Shown here: positions 7,836-15,299 of the stretch, one piece after another
Layout of the letters: every line of letters starts with the position of its first letter
Numbering within the stretch: the stretch's first letter is position 1
Assembly: GCF_001426085.1 (NCBI RefSeq)
Contig: NZ_LMRR01000020.1
Location: 653 to 34,905 of the forward strand
DNA from: Rhodococcus sp. Leaf278
GTDB taxonomy: Bacteria > Actinomycetota > Actinomycetes > Mycobacteriales > Mycobacteriaceae
Length of the DNA: 34,253 bases
Direction: 5' to 3'
Program-made: the position numbers and the translations under genes
Notes under the pieces: model-generated
Databases searched by the model: none
The model's input: only the letters and a program-made list of their open reading frames with translations
What the model was told of the DNA's origin: nothing

Positions 7836-8028
7836 GCACACCAAAAATCGTTGTCTCGCTGGAACTTCGATCGAATTCCAACGAAGCTGCGGCGCGTACC
7901 GCGACAAGATTGCTGCCTGCAGGCCTCTATCGACGACTGCAGGCAAACAAGGGGCGAAGAGTGCTGGCGGTTCAGACCCCCTTCCGAACCACGAACTATT
8001 TCGATACAGGCCAAGGAGTGCCGCGACC

Positions 8029-8988
8029 GTGGGAACAATCCTCATCACCACCGACTATCTCGCGCCCGGCGATCAGGTGGACGACTTGCTACGGGCCGCC
8101 GGTCATCGAACAGTGCACAGTCCGGCGATCGGTCGGCGTCCCGAGGGCGAGATGGCTGATCTGCTGCTCTCTGCCGACGCGGCGCTGATTGCCGGCGAAT
8201 CGGTCACTGCTCAGATGCTCGAAACAGCGACATCGCTACGCGTCATCGCGCGCAGCGGCGTGGGATACGACTCGATCGACGTCGCTGCAGCGACTGCCCG
8301 AGGGATTGTTGTGTGCAACACCCCCGGTGCCAACAAGAATGCCGTCGCAGAAATGACCATGGCCCTGTTGCTGATGTGCGCCAAGCGCATCGGTGAAACT
8401 GTGGACGGCGTCAAGAACGGCACCTGGCCCCGACACGACACCCGAGAACTTCGAGGTGCCACCCTGGGCGTCATCGGGCTGGGGCCCAGTGGTCGAGCAG
8501 TGGTCGAATTGGCGCGGGCATTCGGCATGTCCGTTCTGGTTTCTACTGGCCACCCTGCCTCCGACCTCGACGTCGACTACGTCGCCAAAGACGATCTCCT
8601 GACGCAATCGGATTTCGTCACATTGCATGCACGAGCGCAGTCCGCCGGTGCGCCGATCATCGACCGAGAAAGCCTTGCGGCGATGAAGTCGTCGGCGTAC
8701 CTGATCAATACAGCTCGCGGTTCGCTCGTCGACGAACCCGCACTCATCAACGCTCTACGGTGCGGCGACATTGCGGGTGCCGGGCTCGACGTGTTCGCCC
8801 GCGAACCCGTCGACGTCGACAACCCCCTCCTGAAGATGCCCAATGTCGTGTCGCTCTCACATCTGGCGGGTCAAACCCGGGAAGCACGCGCCGAAGCAAG
8901 CCTTGCCGCCGCACGCGACATCGTCGCAGTGTTGGATGACCGGCACCCACAAAGCGCGGTCAACACCGTCGAGACGGCAGCGAGGTGA
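8029..8988 (+). CDS. D-isomer-specific 2-hydroxyacid dehydrogenase
   Basis: A 319-residue protein starting at a GTG, with AAGGAG 10 bp upstream. It has the two-domain layout of the D-2-hydroxyacid dehydrogenase family. The NAD(P) Rossmann motif is G150-L-G152-P-S-G155, and the catalytic set is Arg230 (N-T-A-R-G), Glu259 (F-A-R-E-P) and His278 (L-S-H-L-A-G). The substrate could be hydroxypyruvate, glyoxylate, tartronate or another small 2-oxoacid; the sequence alone does not decide. It lies between a tartrate dehydratase and a dicarboxylate transporter, so it may reduce a 2-oxo intermediate of tartrate breakdown, for example hydroxypyruvate to D-glycerate. The 259-bp gap to tarD holds inverted repeats, so it may have its own promoter rather than being strictly co-transcribed. 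Confidence 0.88.
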   Translation: MGTILITTDYLAPGDQVDDLLRAAGHRTVHSPAIGRRPEGEMADLLLSADAALIAGESVTAQMLETATSLRVIARSGVGYDSIDVAAATARGIVVCNTPGANKNAVAEMTMALLLMCAKRIGETVDGVKNGTWPRHDTRELRGATLGVIGLGPSGRAVVELARAFGMSVLVSTGHPASDLDVDYVAKDDLLTQSDFVTLHARAQSAGAPIIDRESLAAMKSSAYLINTARGSLVDEPALINALRCGDIAGAGLDVFAREPVDVDNPLLKMPNVVSLSHLAGQTREARAEASLAAARDIVAVLDDRHPQSAVNTVETAAR

Positions 8989-9426
8989 TTCGAAGCCGAT
9001 CGCAGCCTTGACATTCAGCGTGAACGGCGTGCGAAGACCTAGCCGTCGGCAGCTTCCTCAATCTTCGTGGGCTGCCGCACAATAGATAGCTCGGTGTCTT
9101 CCGTGCCGGAATGAACTGCTCTGGTCCGACGATGCCCGTGGTGCGCGTGTGAGTATCAAGAACGCACATGCGTACACCTTGGACACTGGAATTGTAAGAG
9201 ATCGGTCATTGAAAAAATTGGCCCACCGACAACACCGCAGCCATCTCCGGGCCGGATGAATCTTTGCGGAGACGTTCCGCATCGGCTGTGGCAAGTCCAT
9301 GTCCTGCTTAACGTTGCGTGCAGCGTTCATAAATGCAGTTTCGTGCTCTACATCCACCGGACCGTGTTTCGAGTGCCGCTCGCGAACGCTTCGGTGAATG
9401 AAAGCAACCACCTAGAAGGGTAGAAC
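8989..9426. other. 438-bp intergenic stretch upstream of the transporter
   Basis: No gene is supported. A small hairpin TGCGGA-GACGT-TCCGCA lies at about 9268-9284. No CTTATAAG box was found; ATTGTAAGAGAT near 9191 is only a weak partial match. The stretch is long enough to hold a separate promoter for the transporter gene. Confidence 0.4.
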
Positions 9427-11115
9427 ATGTCAGCGTATTCCGCGAAACGGGTCTGGGACGAACTCTGGGAGTCCCATCGGCAAATCAAGAGATTCGTACT
9501 GTTCTCCGTCGGTCGGGGCTCCTACAGTTCCGAACCGGTCGGGGCGCGGTCGGGTGGAAGCTCGCCGGCGTCGATGTATCGACCGGATCGACCTCGCAGT
9601 GAGGAGCAAGCGCCGAAGAGCGGGCCTCCCGGCGGCTACACCACTGCTCGGCTGGTCGGCCTCGCTCTGGGTCCGCTCCTGTTCGTGTTGACCCTGCTGT
9701 TGTTCCGGTCGGAGGGCCTTTCATCAGGAGGCGTCGCTGTTCTGGCCTCCACGTTGTGGATCGCAACATGGTGGATTACCGAGGTCGTGCCGATTCCGGT
9801 GACCTCACTGCTGCCTGTGGTGCTACTTCCTCTCACCGGAGCGGTCGATGGAGACCTTGTTGTCTCCGCGTACGGCAACGACATCATTTTTCTGTTCCTC
9901 GGCGGCTTTTCTCTGGCCATCGCCATGGAGAAATGGAACCTCCACAAACGGATCGCACTGACCATCGTCGCGATGATCGGTACGAGCCCACGACGGATCA
10001 TCCTCGGCTTCATGGTTGCCACCTCCTTCCTCTCCATGTGGGTTTCCAATACCGCGGCAACAATGATGATGATTCCTGTCGGCCTCGCAGTCGCTTACCA
10101 AGCTGCACAGGCCCTCAAAGACGGTGAATACGTCGATGAGATACCGAAGTTCGAGAAGTGCATCGTCTTCGCCATCGGTTATTCCGCGACCATCGGGGGA
10201 CTCGGCACACTCATCGGCACTCCCCCGCTGGCTGTTCTTGCCGCTGTTTCCGGGGAACTGTTCGGGCAGACCATCAGCTTCGGTGCATGGATGCTTATCG
10301 GCGTTCCGATCGTCGTTGTACTTCTTGCCTTCACCTGGTTCTATCTGACCTTTGTCGTGTACCGTTTCGGGTTTGCCGAACTCCCGGGCGGCAAAGATGT
10401 GATCCTGCAGGAAAAATCACTGCTCGGAAGACTCTCCACCGAAGAAAAAGTAGTTCTCGCCGTCTTCGTCAGTACGGCGTTCATGTGGATCACTCGCGGG
10501 TTCATTTGGGATGACCTGTTGCCCGGTATCAGCGATGGAATGATCGCAGTCACCGCGGCCATCGTGTTGTTCATGATGCCCACACGCAGCAACAGCGGCG
10601 AAACGCGGATCCTGCAATGGGAGGACTCCAAGAAGATCCCGTGGGGAATTCTGCTGCTGTTCGGCGGCGGGTTGGCCATCGCTGCAGGGTTCATCGACAC
10701 CGGGCTCTCGGAGTGGGTCGGGGACCAGCTACTGGTGCTCGACGGCCTCAACATCGTGCTCGTAGTGATCGTCGCGGCGGCGCTAGTTCTTTTCTTGACG
10801 GAGATCACCTCGAACGCTGCAACGGCGACCATGATTCTTCCCGTCATGGCAGCCTTTGCTCTGGCTTTGGGTGTCCACCCCTACTTGCTGATGGTGCCCA
10901 CCGCGATGGCCGCGAACTGCGCTTTCATGTTGCCCGTGGGCACACCCCCGAACGCAGTCATGTTCGGAACCGGGAAAATCGCCATCATGGACATGGTGCG
11001 AATCGGGTTCTGGATCAACCTCGCTGCGCTTTTCCTCCTCGTGGCCGCAACGTTCTTCTTCTTACCTCACGCCTGGGGAATCGACCTGTTCACCGCGCCA
11101 CCCGAGTTCCAATAG
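9427..11115 (+). CDS. DASS/SLC13-family di/tricarboxylate transporter, probable tartrate permease
   Basis: A 562-residue membrane protein with a good ribosome site (AGAAGGG, 6 bp before ATG). About 70 hydrophilic, Ser/Gly/Arg-rich residues precede the first membrane segment, longer than usual for the family. Many hydrophobic segments follow. The two family repeats are visible: S-N-T-A-A-T-M-M-M near residue 205 and its counterpart T-S-N-A-A-T-A-T-M near 460. These helix-hairpin motifs form the sodium/substrate site of DASS carriers. E-V-V-P-I-P-V-T-S-L-L-P near 118 is also typical. Relatives include the E. coli tartrate/succinate carrier TtdT and citrate carriers. In this setting import of tartrate or a related C4 dicarboxylate fits. 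Whether it is sodium-coupled or an exchanger cannot be told. Confidence 0.9.
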   Translation: MSAYSAKRVWDELWESHRQIKRFVLFSVGRGSYSSEPVGARSGGSSPASMYRPDRPRSEEQAPKSGPPGGYTTARLVGLALGPLLFVLTLLLFRSEGLSSGGVAVLASTLWIATWWITEVVPIPVTSLLPVVLLPLTGAVDGDLVVSAYGNDIIFLFLGGFSLAIAMEKWNLHKRIALTIVAMIGTSPRRIILGFMVATSFLSMWVSNTAATMMMIPVGLAVAYQAAQALKDGEYVDEIPKFEKCIVFAIGYSATIGGLGTLIGTPPLAVLAAVSGELFGQTISFGAWMLIGVPIVVVLLAFTWFYLTFVVYRFGFAELPGGKDVILQEKSLLGRLSTEEKVVLAVFVSTAFMWITRGFIWDDLLPGISDGMIAVTAAIVLFMMPTRSNSGETRILQWEDSKKIPWGILLLFGGGLAIAAGFIDTGLSEWVGDQLLVLDGLNIVLVVIVAAALVLFLTEITSNAATATMILPVMAAFALALGVHPYLLMVPTAMAANCAFMLPVGTPPNAVMFGTGKIAIMDMVRIGFWINLAALFLLVAATFFFLPHAWGIDLFTAPPEFQ

Positions 11116-11549
11116 CAGGCTCCGATGGTCCAACTGCTCGACGACCCGGATGCTCGGTGATCCCGCTCGCGTGGAGCGTGTGAACCGGAAAGTCCGATAG
11201 ACCGATCACGGCCGACCGGTGGCACATAGCTGGACAGCGGAGGCAATCGGGCAGTCTCGCTGGAGGATTCACCGAGATCGGATCGGTGGCTCCAGTGAGA
11301 CTGCCTGTCTGGGCAAACCAATCAGCACGAACCAAGCGCGTGTCACATCTCGACAACGTCCAACGGGAACGCTTCGTCGGCAACGTGGTGGCGGTCGTCG
11401 AAATAGCCTGCGTGCAAACAGGATCGAGTTCCCGGATGCTCCGAGTGCATCGGAGCGTCAATCCAACCGGCCACCGGCCTCCGACTCGGCCACATCTCGC
11501 GGCAGGCCCAACTCCTCGGTTACCAACCGATTCAGAGAAAGGTTAGTCA
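11116..11549. other. 434-bp intergenic stretch between transporter and whiB
   Basis: No gene is supported on either strand. Its one clear structure is the long hairpin at 11250-11305. It presumably carries the 3' end of the transporter message and the whiB promoter. Confidence 0.45.
11250..11305 (+). repeat. Long two-tier hairpin
   Basis: A 16-bp outer stem (11250-11265 with 11290-11305) has a single C/T difference, which becomes a G-U pair in RNA. An inner 6-bp stem CACCGA/TCGGTG (11270-11275 with 11283-11288) follows. The whole forms a 56-nt near-continuous hairpin. No T-run follows, so if it is a terminator it is not the canonical kind. A structured small RNA or a whiB leader is also possible. 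Confidence 0.7.
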
Positions 11550-11972
11550 GTGCGCAACGATTTCGGGTTAATCGCACTGCCCCGGCCGACAGCTGACGTA
11601 TGGGATTGGCAACTAAAAGCCGGGTGCCGCGACCACAGCACTCGAACGTTCTTCCCGCCGCACGGTCTCAGGGGACGTTCTCGCGCACGGGCCGAAGAAG
11701 TGGCAAAACGAATCTGCCAGCCCTGCCCCGTACGCGATCAATGCCTCCGCTATGCACTCGACAGCGGTGAACCGTATGGGGTGTGGGGAGGCTTGACCCC
11801 GATCGAACGGTTTCGGCTGCGTAGCCCGTCCCAGTCGACCTCACCCGTGGAACGCGCGGAAGAACCCAACACCCAGAGCCAAAATGTCCGTCCGTTTGCA
11901 CCGCACTCGATCGGAATGCCGCGCAAGCCCTATCTGAGGCCAGCGCGTGACCGAAGCGCCGTACAGCGCTGA
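11550..11972 (+). CDS. WhiB-family iron-sulfur regulator
   Basis: A 140-residue protein starting at a GTG with GAAAGG 8 bp upstream. The four Fe-S cluster cysteines are Cys26, Cys56, Cys59 and Cys65 (C-x29-C-x2-C-x5-C), followed by the G-V-W-G-G turn at 77-81, the full WhiB signature. About 50 residues after the turn form a basic, Pro/Ser/Arg-rich tail that ends R-K-P-Y-L-R-P-A-R-D-R, plausibly DNA-contacting, though no R-G-R-P AT-hook is present. WhiB proteins bind a 4Fe-4S cluster and act with the principal sigma factor or other partners. It stands alone between the two convergent tartrate units, so it may be an island-borne regulator. Its target cannot be read from the sequence. Confidence 0.92.
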   Translation: MRNDFGLIALPRPTADVWDWQLKAGCRDHSTRTFFPPHGLRGRSRARAEEVAKRICQPCPVRDQCLRYALDSGEPYGVWGGLTPIERFRLRSPSQSTSPVERAEEPNTQSQNVRPFAPHSIGMPRKPYLRPARDRSAVQR

Positions 11973-12317
11973 ATGAGCAGGAGCCGGTCGAGGCGCGTCA
12001 ACAGCACGACGTGCATCGCCCAGTGCGAGCGTCACCAGACAGTGGAGGTGATCGCAATCAAGACAGGCACGGAGAAAATCACACGATCCCGACGCGCATC
12101 CGTGTGTGTCCGGTCGTCTGGATCGCGTGGGAAGTCGCTCGTGAGGTACGAGTTGCGCGCCAAACGCCGGCCCTGATCGTCTAGTCCGGACCGCATGTCT
12201 CGACCACGCTCGCGGCTCTAAGGCATATGTGGACGAACCCGACCCAGTCCGGCCGTACTGGAACCCAACGCGATCCCGACGAGAGAGACCGGTAACCGAA
12301 GCAGTAACTGAATCGTG
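11973..12317. other. Intergenic stretch after whiB
   Basis: A 67-codon frame starts at 11973, right after the whiB stop, but it is Arg/Ser/Thr-rich with no family motif and no convincing ribosome site. I do not support it as a gene. Nothing else was recognised. Confidence 0.4.
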
Positions 12318-12356
12318 AATGTACCCGCACTCCCTCGTATCGAGTGCGGGTACATT
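12318..12356. terminator. Strong hairpin terminator between convergent genes
   Basis: A 15-bp perfect inverted repeat (AATGTACCCGCACTC at 12318-12332 and its complement at 12342-12356) encloses a 9-nt loop. On the plus strand it runs into TTGTT. It lies 24 bp past the stop of the left-facing FAH-fold gene and after the right-facing whiB, so it probably ends transcription from both sides. Confidence 0.82.
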
Positions 12357-12379
12357 TGTTGAGGCATTGGACGACAGGA

Positions 12380-13180
12380 CTATCCGGCGGTCACCACGTT
12401 GCGGACGGAGCCGATGCCATCGATACTCACTTCGATTGTCTGGCCTTCCGTCAGGTACACGCGAGGTGTTCTGTTGTGGCCGTTGCCGGCTGGCGTTCCG
12501 GTGAGAATCACGTCACCGACCTCGAGAGTCATGAACGTCGAGATGAGTGAGATCAATTTCGGCACCGAGAAAATCATCTGGTCGATGCATCCGTCCTGCA
12601 CCAGAACGCCGTCGATCATCGTACGAATCCGCGCATCGGGCGAAATGTCCTCGTATGGAACAATCCACGGTCCCAACGGAGTGGTGGAATCCCAGGCTTT
12701 GCCCTGCAGCCACTGTGCGCTCAAACTTTGGAAGTCACGCACGGTCACATCATTGGTGACCGTGCAACCGAGAACATGATCGATCGCGCTCGATTCCGGG
12801 ATACGCCGCCCGCGGCGACCGATCACGATCGCCAACTCGCCTTCGGCATCCACCGCCACCGACTCCGAGGGCATCTCGATCGGATCGTATGCGCCGATCA
12901 GACAGGACACGAATTTCGTGAAGAAGACCGGGTAGGCGGGGGCTGCAACGCCGACGGGGAGGGCATCGTAATAGTTCATGCCCACGCCGATGATCCTCGA
13001 TGTGTCGGTAACCGGGGGAAGCAGCCTGACATCGGCTGTGGGAACAGATCGGCTGTGTTCGGGTTGTGGCGAGCCGCGACGCAGATCGCCTACCGAACCT
13101 GCATCGAGTGGGAAGATCGTCGTGTCTCGACGCCACCCGACCGATACCTCGCCGCTGTATTCGTAACGAGCGTAAGCCAT
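12380..13180 (-). CDS. Fumarylacetoacetate-hydrolase-fold protein, possible oxaloacetate decarboxylase or acylpyruvase
   Basis: A 266-residue protein with the FAH C-terminal fold. The metal triad is Glu113-x-Glu115 (A-E-G-E-L-A) and Asp144 (T-N-D-V-T-V-R-D), with Lys161 (Q-G-K-A-W-D) and the G-T-P-A-G loop at 228-232. FAH-fold enzymes cleave C-C bonds of 2-oxoacids; members such as FAHD1 decarboxylate oxaloacetate. In many hydrolases the N-terminal lid carries N-Y-x-x-H-x-x-E; here N69-Y-Y-D-A-L-P-V lacks the His and Glu, which argues against a standard acylpyruvase. TarD and TtuC can both yield oxaloacetate or its hydroxy form, so decarboxylation is an attractive but unproven role. Its ATG lies 3 bp after the tartrate dehydrogenase stop, so the two genes are tightly coupled. 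Confidence 0.8.
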   Translation of the reverse strand: MAYARYEYSGEVSVGWRRDTTIFPLDAGSVGDLRRGSPQPEHSRSVPTADVRLLPPVTDTSRIIGVGMNYYDALPVGVAAPAYPVFFTKFVSCLIGAYDPIEMPSESVAVDAEGELAIVIGRRGRRIPESSAIDHVLGCTVTNDVTVRDFQSLSAQWLQGKAWDSTTPLGPWIVPYEDISPDARIRTMIDGVLVQDGCIDQMIFSVPKLISLISTFMTLEVGDVILTGTPAGNGHNRTPRVYLTEGQTIEVSIDGIGSVRNVVTAG

Positions 13181-13183
13181 TTC

Positions 13184-14302
13184 TCAGGTGCTCATCTGTT
13201 GCATCGTGGTCACCGAGCCGGTCGTCAGCCGGATCAACTCTCGGGTGATGTTGTCGCCGAGGGTGTTCGTAGTGGCAGATCCGCCCATATCGGGAGTAAG
13301 TGAGTCTCCTCCGTGGGCGAGCACGCTTTCGATTGCGCTCATCAACGCTGCCGCCGCCTCGGACTCTCCCAGATGATCGAGCATCATCGACGCACTCCAG
13401 ATCTGCCCGATGGGATTTGCGATTCCCTGTCCTGCAATGTCCGGTGCCGACCCGTGGACTGGTTCGAACAGGCTCGGGAACGTCCGCTCGGGGTTGATGT
13501 TGCCGCTCGGGGCGATCCCGATGGTGCCGGTGCATGCGGGACCCAGATCGGAAAGAATGTCACCGAACAAGTTGCTTCCGACGACCACGTCGAACCAATC
13601 CGGGTGCATGACGAAATTAGCCGCCAGAATATCGATGTGATACTTGTCTACGCGTACGTCCTGGTATCCGGTGGCCATAGCTTCGACTCGCTCGTCCCAG
13701 TACGGCATGGAGATGGAAATTCCGTTGCTCTTCGTCGCCGACGTCAGGTGCTTCTTGGGGCGAGTCTGTGCAAGATCGAAGGCGTACTTGAGAATTCGGT
13801 CGACTCCCGTGCGGGTCATCACCGTTTCCTGGGTGACGATCTCGCGATCGGTCCCGTCGAAAATCTTGCCGCCGATAGACGAATACTCGCCCTCGGTGTT
13901 CTCACGTACGACATAGAAGTCGATGTCACCGGGCTCACGGCCAGCGAGCGGGCTCGGAACTCCGGGTAGAAGTTTGACCGGCCGCAAACTCACGTACTGG
14001 TCGAAGTGACGGCGGAACTGGAGCAGGCTCCCCCACAGCGACACATGATCGGGAACCACTTCTGGCCACCCGACAGCACCGAAGAAGATCGAGTCGAAAG
14101 ACACGAGCGTGTCGAACCAGTTGTCGGGGAGCATCTGGCCGGTCCGCAGAAAGTAATCGGCGCTGGCGAAGTCGAAATGCTCGAAGTCGAGCGAAAACTC
14201 AAACACCGACGCAGCAGCTCGAAGGACCTTCAAACCTTCCGGAACTACTTCTTTTCCGATGCCGTCACCGGGAATGACAGCAATGCGATGTGTTGCGCCC
14301 AT
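13184..14302 (-). CDS. ttuC: Tartrate dehydrogenase/decarboxylase or D-malate dehydrogenase, isocitrate/isopropylmalate dehydrogenase family
   Basis: A 372-residue protein with a good ribosome site (GGAG 8 bp before ATG). It shows the beta-decarboxylating dehydrogenase signature: V-I-P-G-D-G-I-G at 9-16, substrate residues Arg107 and Arg133 with N-T-E-G-E-Y-S-S at 135-142, Lys191 in A-T-K-S-N, the metal aspartates Asp224, Asp248 and Asp252 (N-L-F-G-D-I-L-S-D-L) and the NAD loop H-G-S-A-P-D-I-A-G at 283-291. The blocks D-Y-F-L-R-T-G, F-G-A-V-G-W-P and D-H-V-S-L-W-G are characteristic of the TtuC/DmlA group and not of LeuB. Such enzymes act on L- or meso-tartrate (oxidation or decarboxylation to D-glycerate) and on D-malate (to pyruvate). 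A tartrate dehydratase under the same operator favours tartrate, but D-malate remains possible. Confidence 0.87.
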   Translation of the reverse strand: MGATHRIAVIPGDGIGKEVVPEGLKVLRAAASVFEFSLDFEHFDFASADYFLRTGQMLPDNWFDTLVSFDSIFFGAVGWPEVVPDHVSLWGSLLQFRRHFDQYVSLRPVKLLPGVPSPLAGREPGDIDFYVVRENTEGEYSSIGGKIFDGTDREIVTQETVMTRTGVDRILKYAFDLAQTRPKKHLTSATKSNGISISMPYWDERVEAMATGYQDVRVDKYHIDILAANFVMHPDWFDVVVGSNLFGDILSDLGPACTGTIGIAPSGNINPERTFPSLFEPVHGSAPDIAGQGIANPIGQIWSASMMLDHLGESEAAAALMSAIESVLAHGGDSLTPDMGGSATTNTLGDNITRELIRLTTGSVTTMQQMST

Positions 14303-14332
14303 AAGGGGATCTCCGTTCGTGGAAAAGCTCGA

Positions 14333-15175
14333 TCAGACTGATTGAATGCCCAGTGCACGTGCGTGTTCGATCAGGGCCCGTGCTCGCCCGAGACGGGGCG
14401 GATCGCTTCCGTCGCGTATCACCGACCCGCGGGACTCGAAATCGGCGAGGAACTCCGCAGCCCAGATCAGATCCGCGCAGGCGGGGCTCATGGACGTGTT
14501 GATAGTCGACAGGTGATCGATACCCACGCACAGCTTTCCCGTCATACCCAGCGCAACCGCGAGAAGCGACTGCTCCTCGACCTCGGACGCTTCGACCGAG
14601 ACCGTCGGCCCGTCGATCGGCCCCGGTAGTTTGCCGATTCGACTGGCAACGACCAGTTTGTTCCTCGGATACGACATCGCGCTGTCATGTGCGCTTGCGC
14701 CGGTATCTCGACGGTAGTCACCACTGCCGAAGGCCAGCCGGAAGGTGCCTCGTGCGCAGGCGATGGCCGTCGACTCCTCGACACCGAGCGCGGACTCGAT
14801 AAGGGCAATCACGGGGATACGCCCACCGAGGCGATCGAAGGTCTCCGTCACCTGAGAGCGGTCCTCGGTCTTGGCCAGCACGACTCCGCTCAATCCCGGC
14901 GAGTTACGAAGCTGATCCACGTCATCCGACCAGTGCTCCGACAACCGATCGTTGATGCGAACCCATGCGCAATTGTGGCCGAGCCAGTTCATAACGTGGG
15001 TGCGTGCAATCGACTTGAACCGAGTGTCCACGGCGTCCTCGACGTCGAAGATGATCTGATCGGCCGACGCCCGCGCCGCGTCATCGAAGGCATCGGGGCG
15101 GTTGCCGTTCACCAGCATCCACGACCGTGAGCGCTCCGAGCTCACCCGTGGCTGCACACCACTGTGCTGCCGCAT
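14333..15175 (-). CDS. HpcH/HpaI aldolase, citrate-lyase beta-subunit (CitE)-like protein
   Basis: A 280-residue TIM-barrel protein. It carries the CitE-type set: Arg17 in R-S-W-M-L-V-N-G-N-R, I-I-F-D-V-E-D-A-V with Glu47/Asp48, Arg73 in W-V-R-I-N-D, Glu127 in L-I-E-S-A-L-G and Asp153 in F-G-S-G-D-Y-R-R-D. Stand-alone CitE-like proteins cleave CoA esters such as malyl-CoA, citramalyl-CoA or citryl-CoA, or act as thioesterases. No CoA transferase or citrate lyase alpha/gamma subunit lies nearby. The ATG at 15175 has AGGAAGTAGG upstream. It is the first gene of the operon and has a GntR box about 100 bp upstream. The role in tartrate breakdown is unclear; handling a hydroxylated CoA ester or a direct aldol cleavage are possibilities. 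Confidence 0.84.
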   Translation of the reverse strand: MRQHSGVQPRVSSERSRSWMLVNGNRPDAFDDAARASADQIIFDVEDAVDTRFKSIARTHVMNWLGHNCAWVRINDRLSEHWSDDVDQLRNSPGLSGVVLAKTEDRSQVTETFDRLGGRIPVIALIESALGVEESTAIACARGTFRLAFGSGDYRRDTGASAHDSAMSYPRNKLVVASRIGKLPGPIDGPTVSVEASEVEEQSLLAVALGMTGKLCVGIDHLSTINTSMSPACADLIWAAEFLADFESRGSVIRDGSDPPRLGRARALIEHARALGIQSV

Positions 15176-15275
15176 CGTCGTACCTACTTCCTGTCGAGGC
15201 CGGATCGGCGAGGTCCGGGGTCACCCGGTCCTGCGCTTCGCTTACCTCAGCCACCGTATCCACCGCAGTCTTGCA

Positions 15276-15285
15276 TCTTATAAGA
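15276..15285. promoter_or_regulatory. Operator copy 4, TCTTATAAGA palindrome upstream of the CitE-like gene
   Basis: The same perfect 10-bp palindrome as copy 1 at the GntR gene, here inside a wider near-symmetric stretch TGCAT...ATGCA (15272-15290). It lies about 100 bp before the first gene of the left-facing operon, and TATAAG could be its -10. No other copy was found outside the two promoter regions. Confidence 0.82.
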
Positions 15286-15299
15286 ATGCACGCAAGGGG

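Noticed and set aside
9186..9200. Weak GntR-box-like sequence upstream of the DASS transporter
   Set aside because: It shares only about half of the CTTATAAG palindrome and has no symmetry.
11973..12176. 67-codon frame directly after whiB
   Set aside because: Arg/Ser-rich composition and no start signal; likely chance.
13184..14302. 3-isopropylmalate dehydrogenase (leuB)
   Set aside because: The D-Y-F-L-R-T-G and F-G-A-V-G-W-P blocks are those of the tartrate/D-malate group, and no leu gene is nearby.
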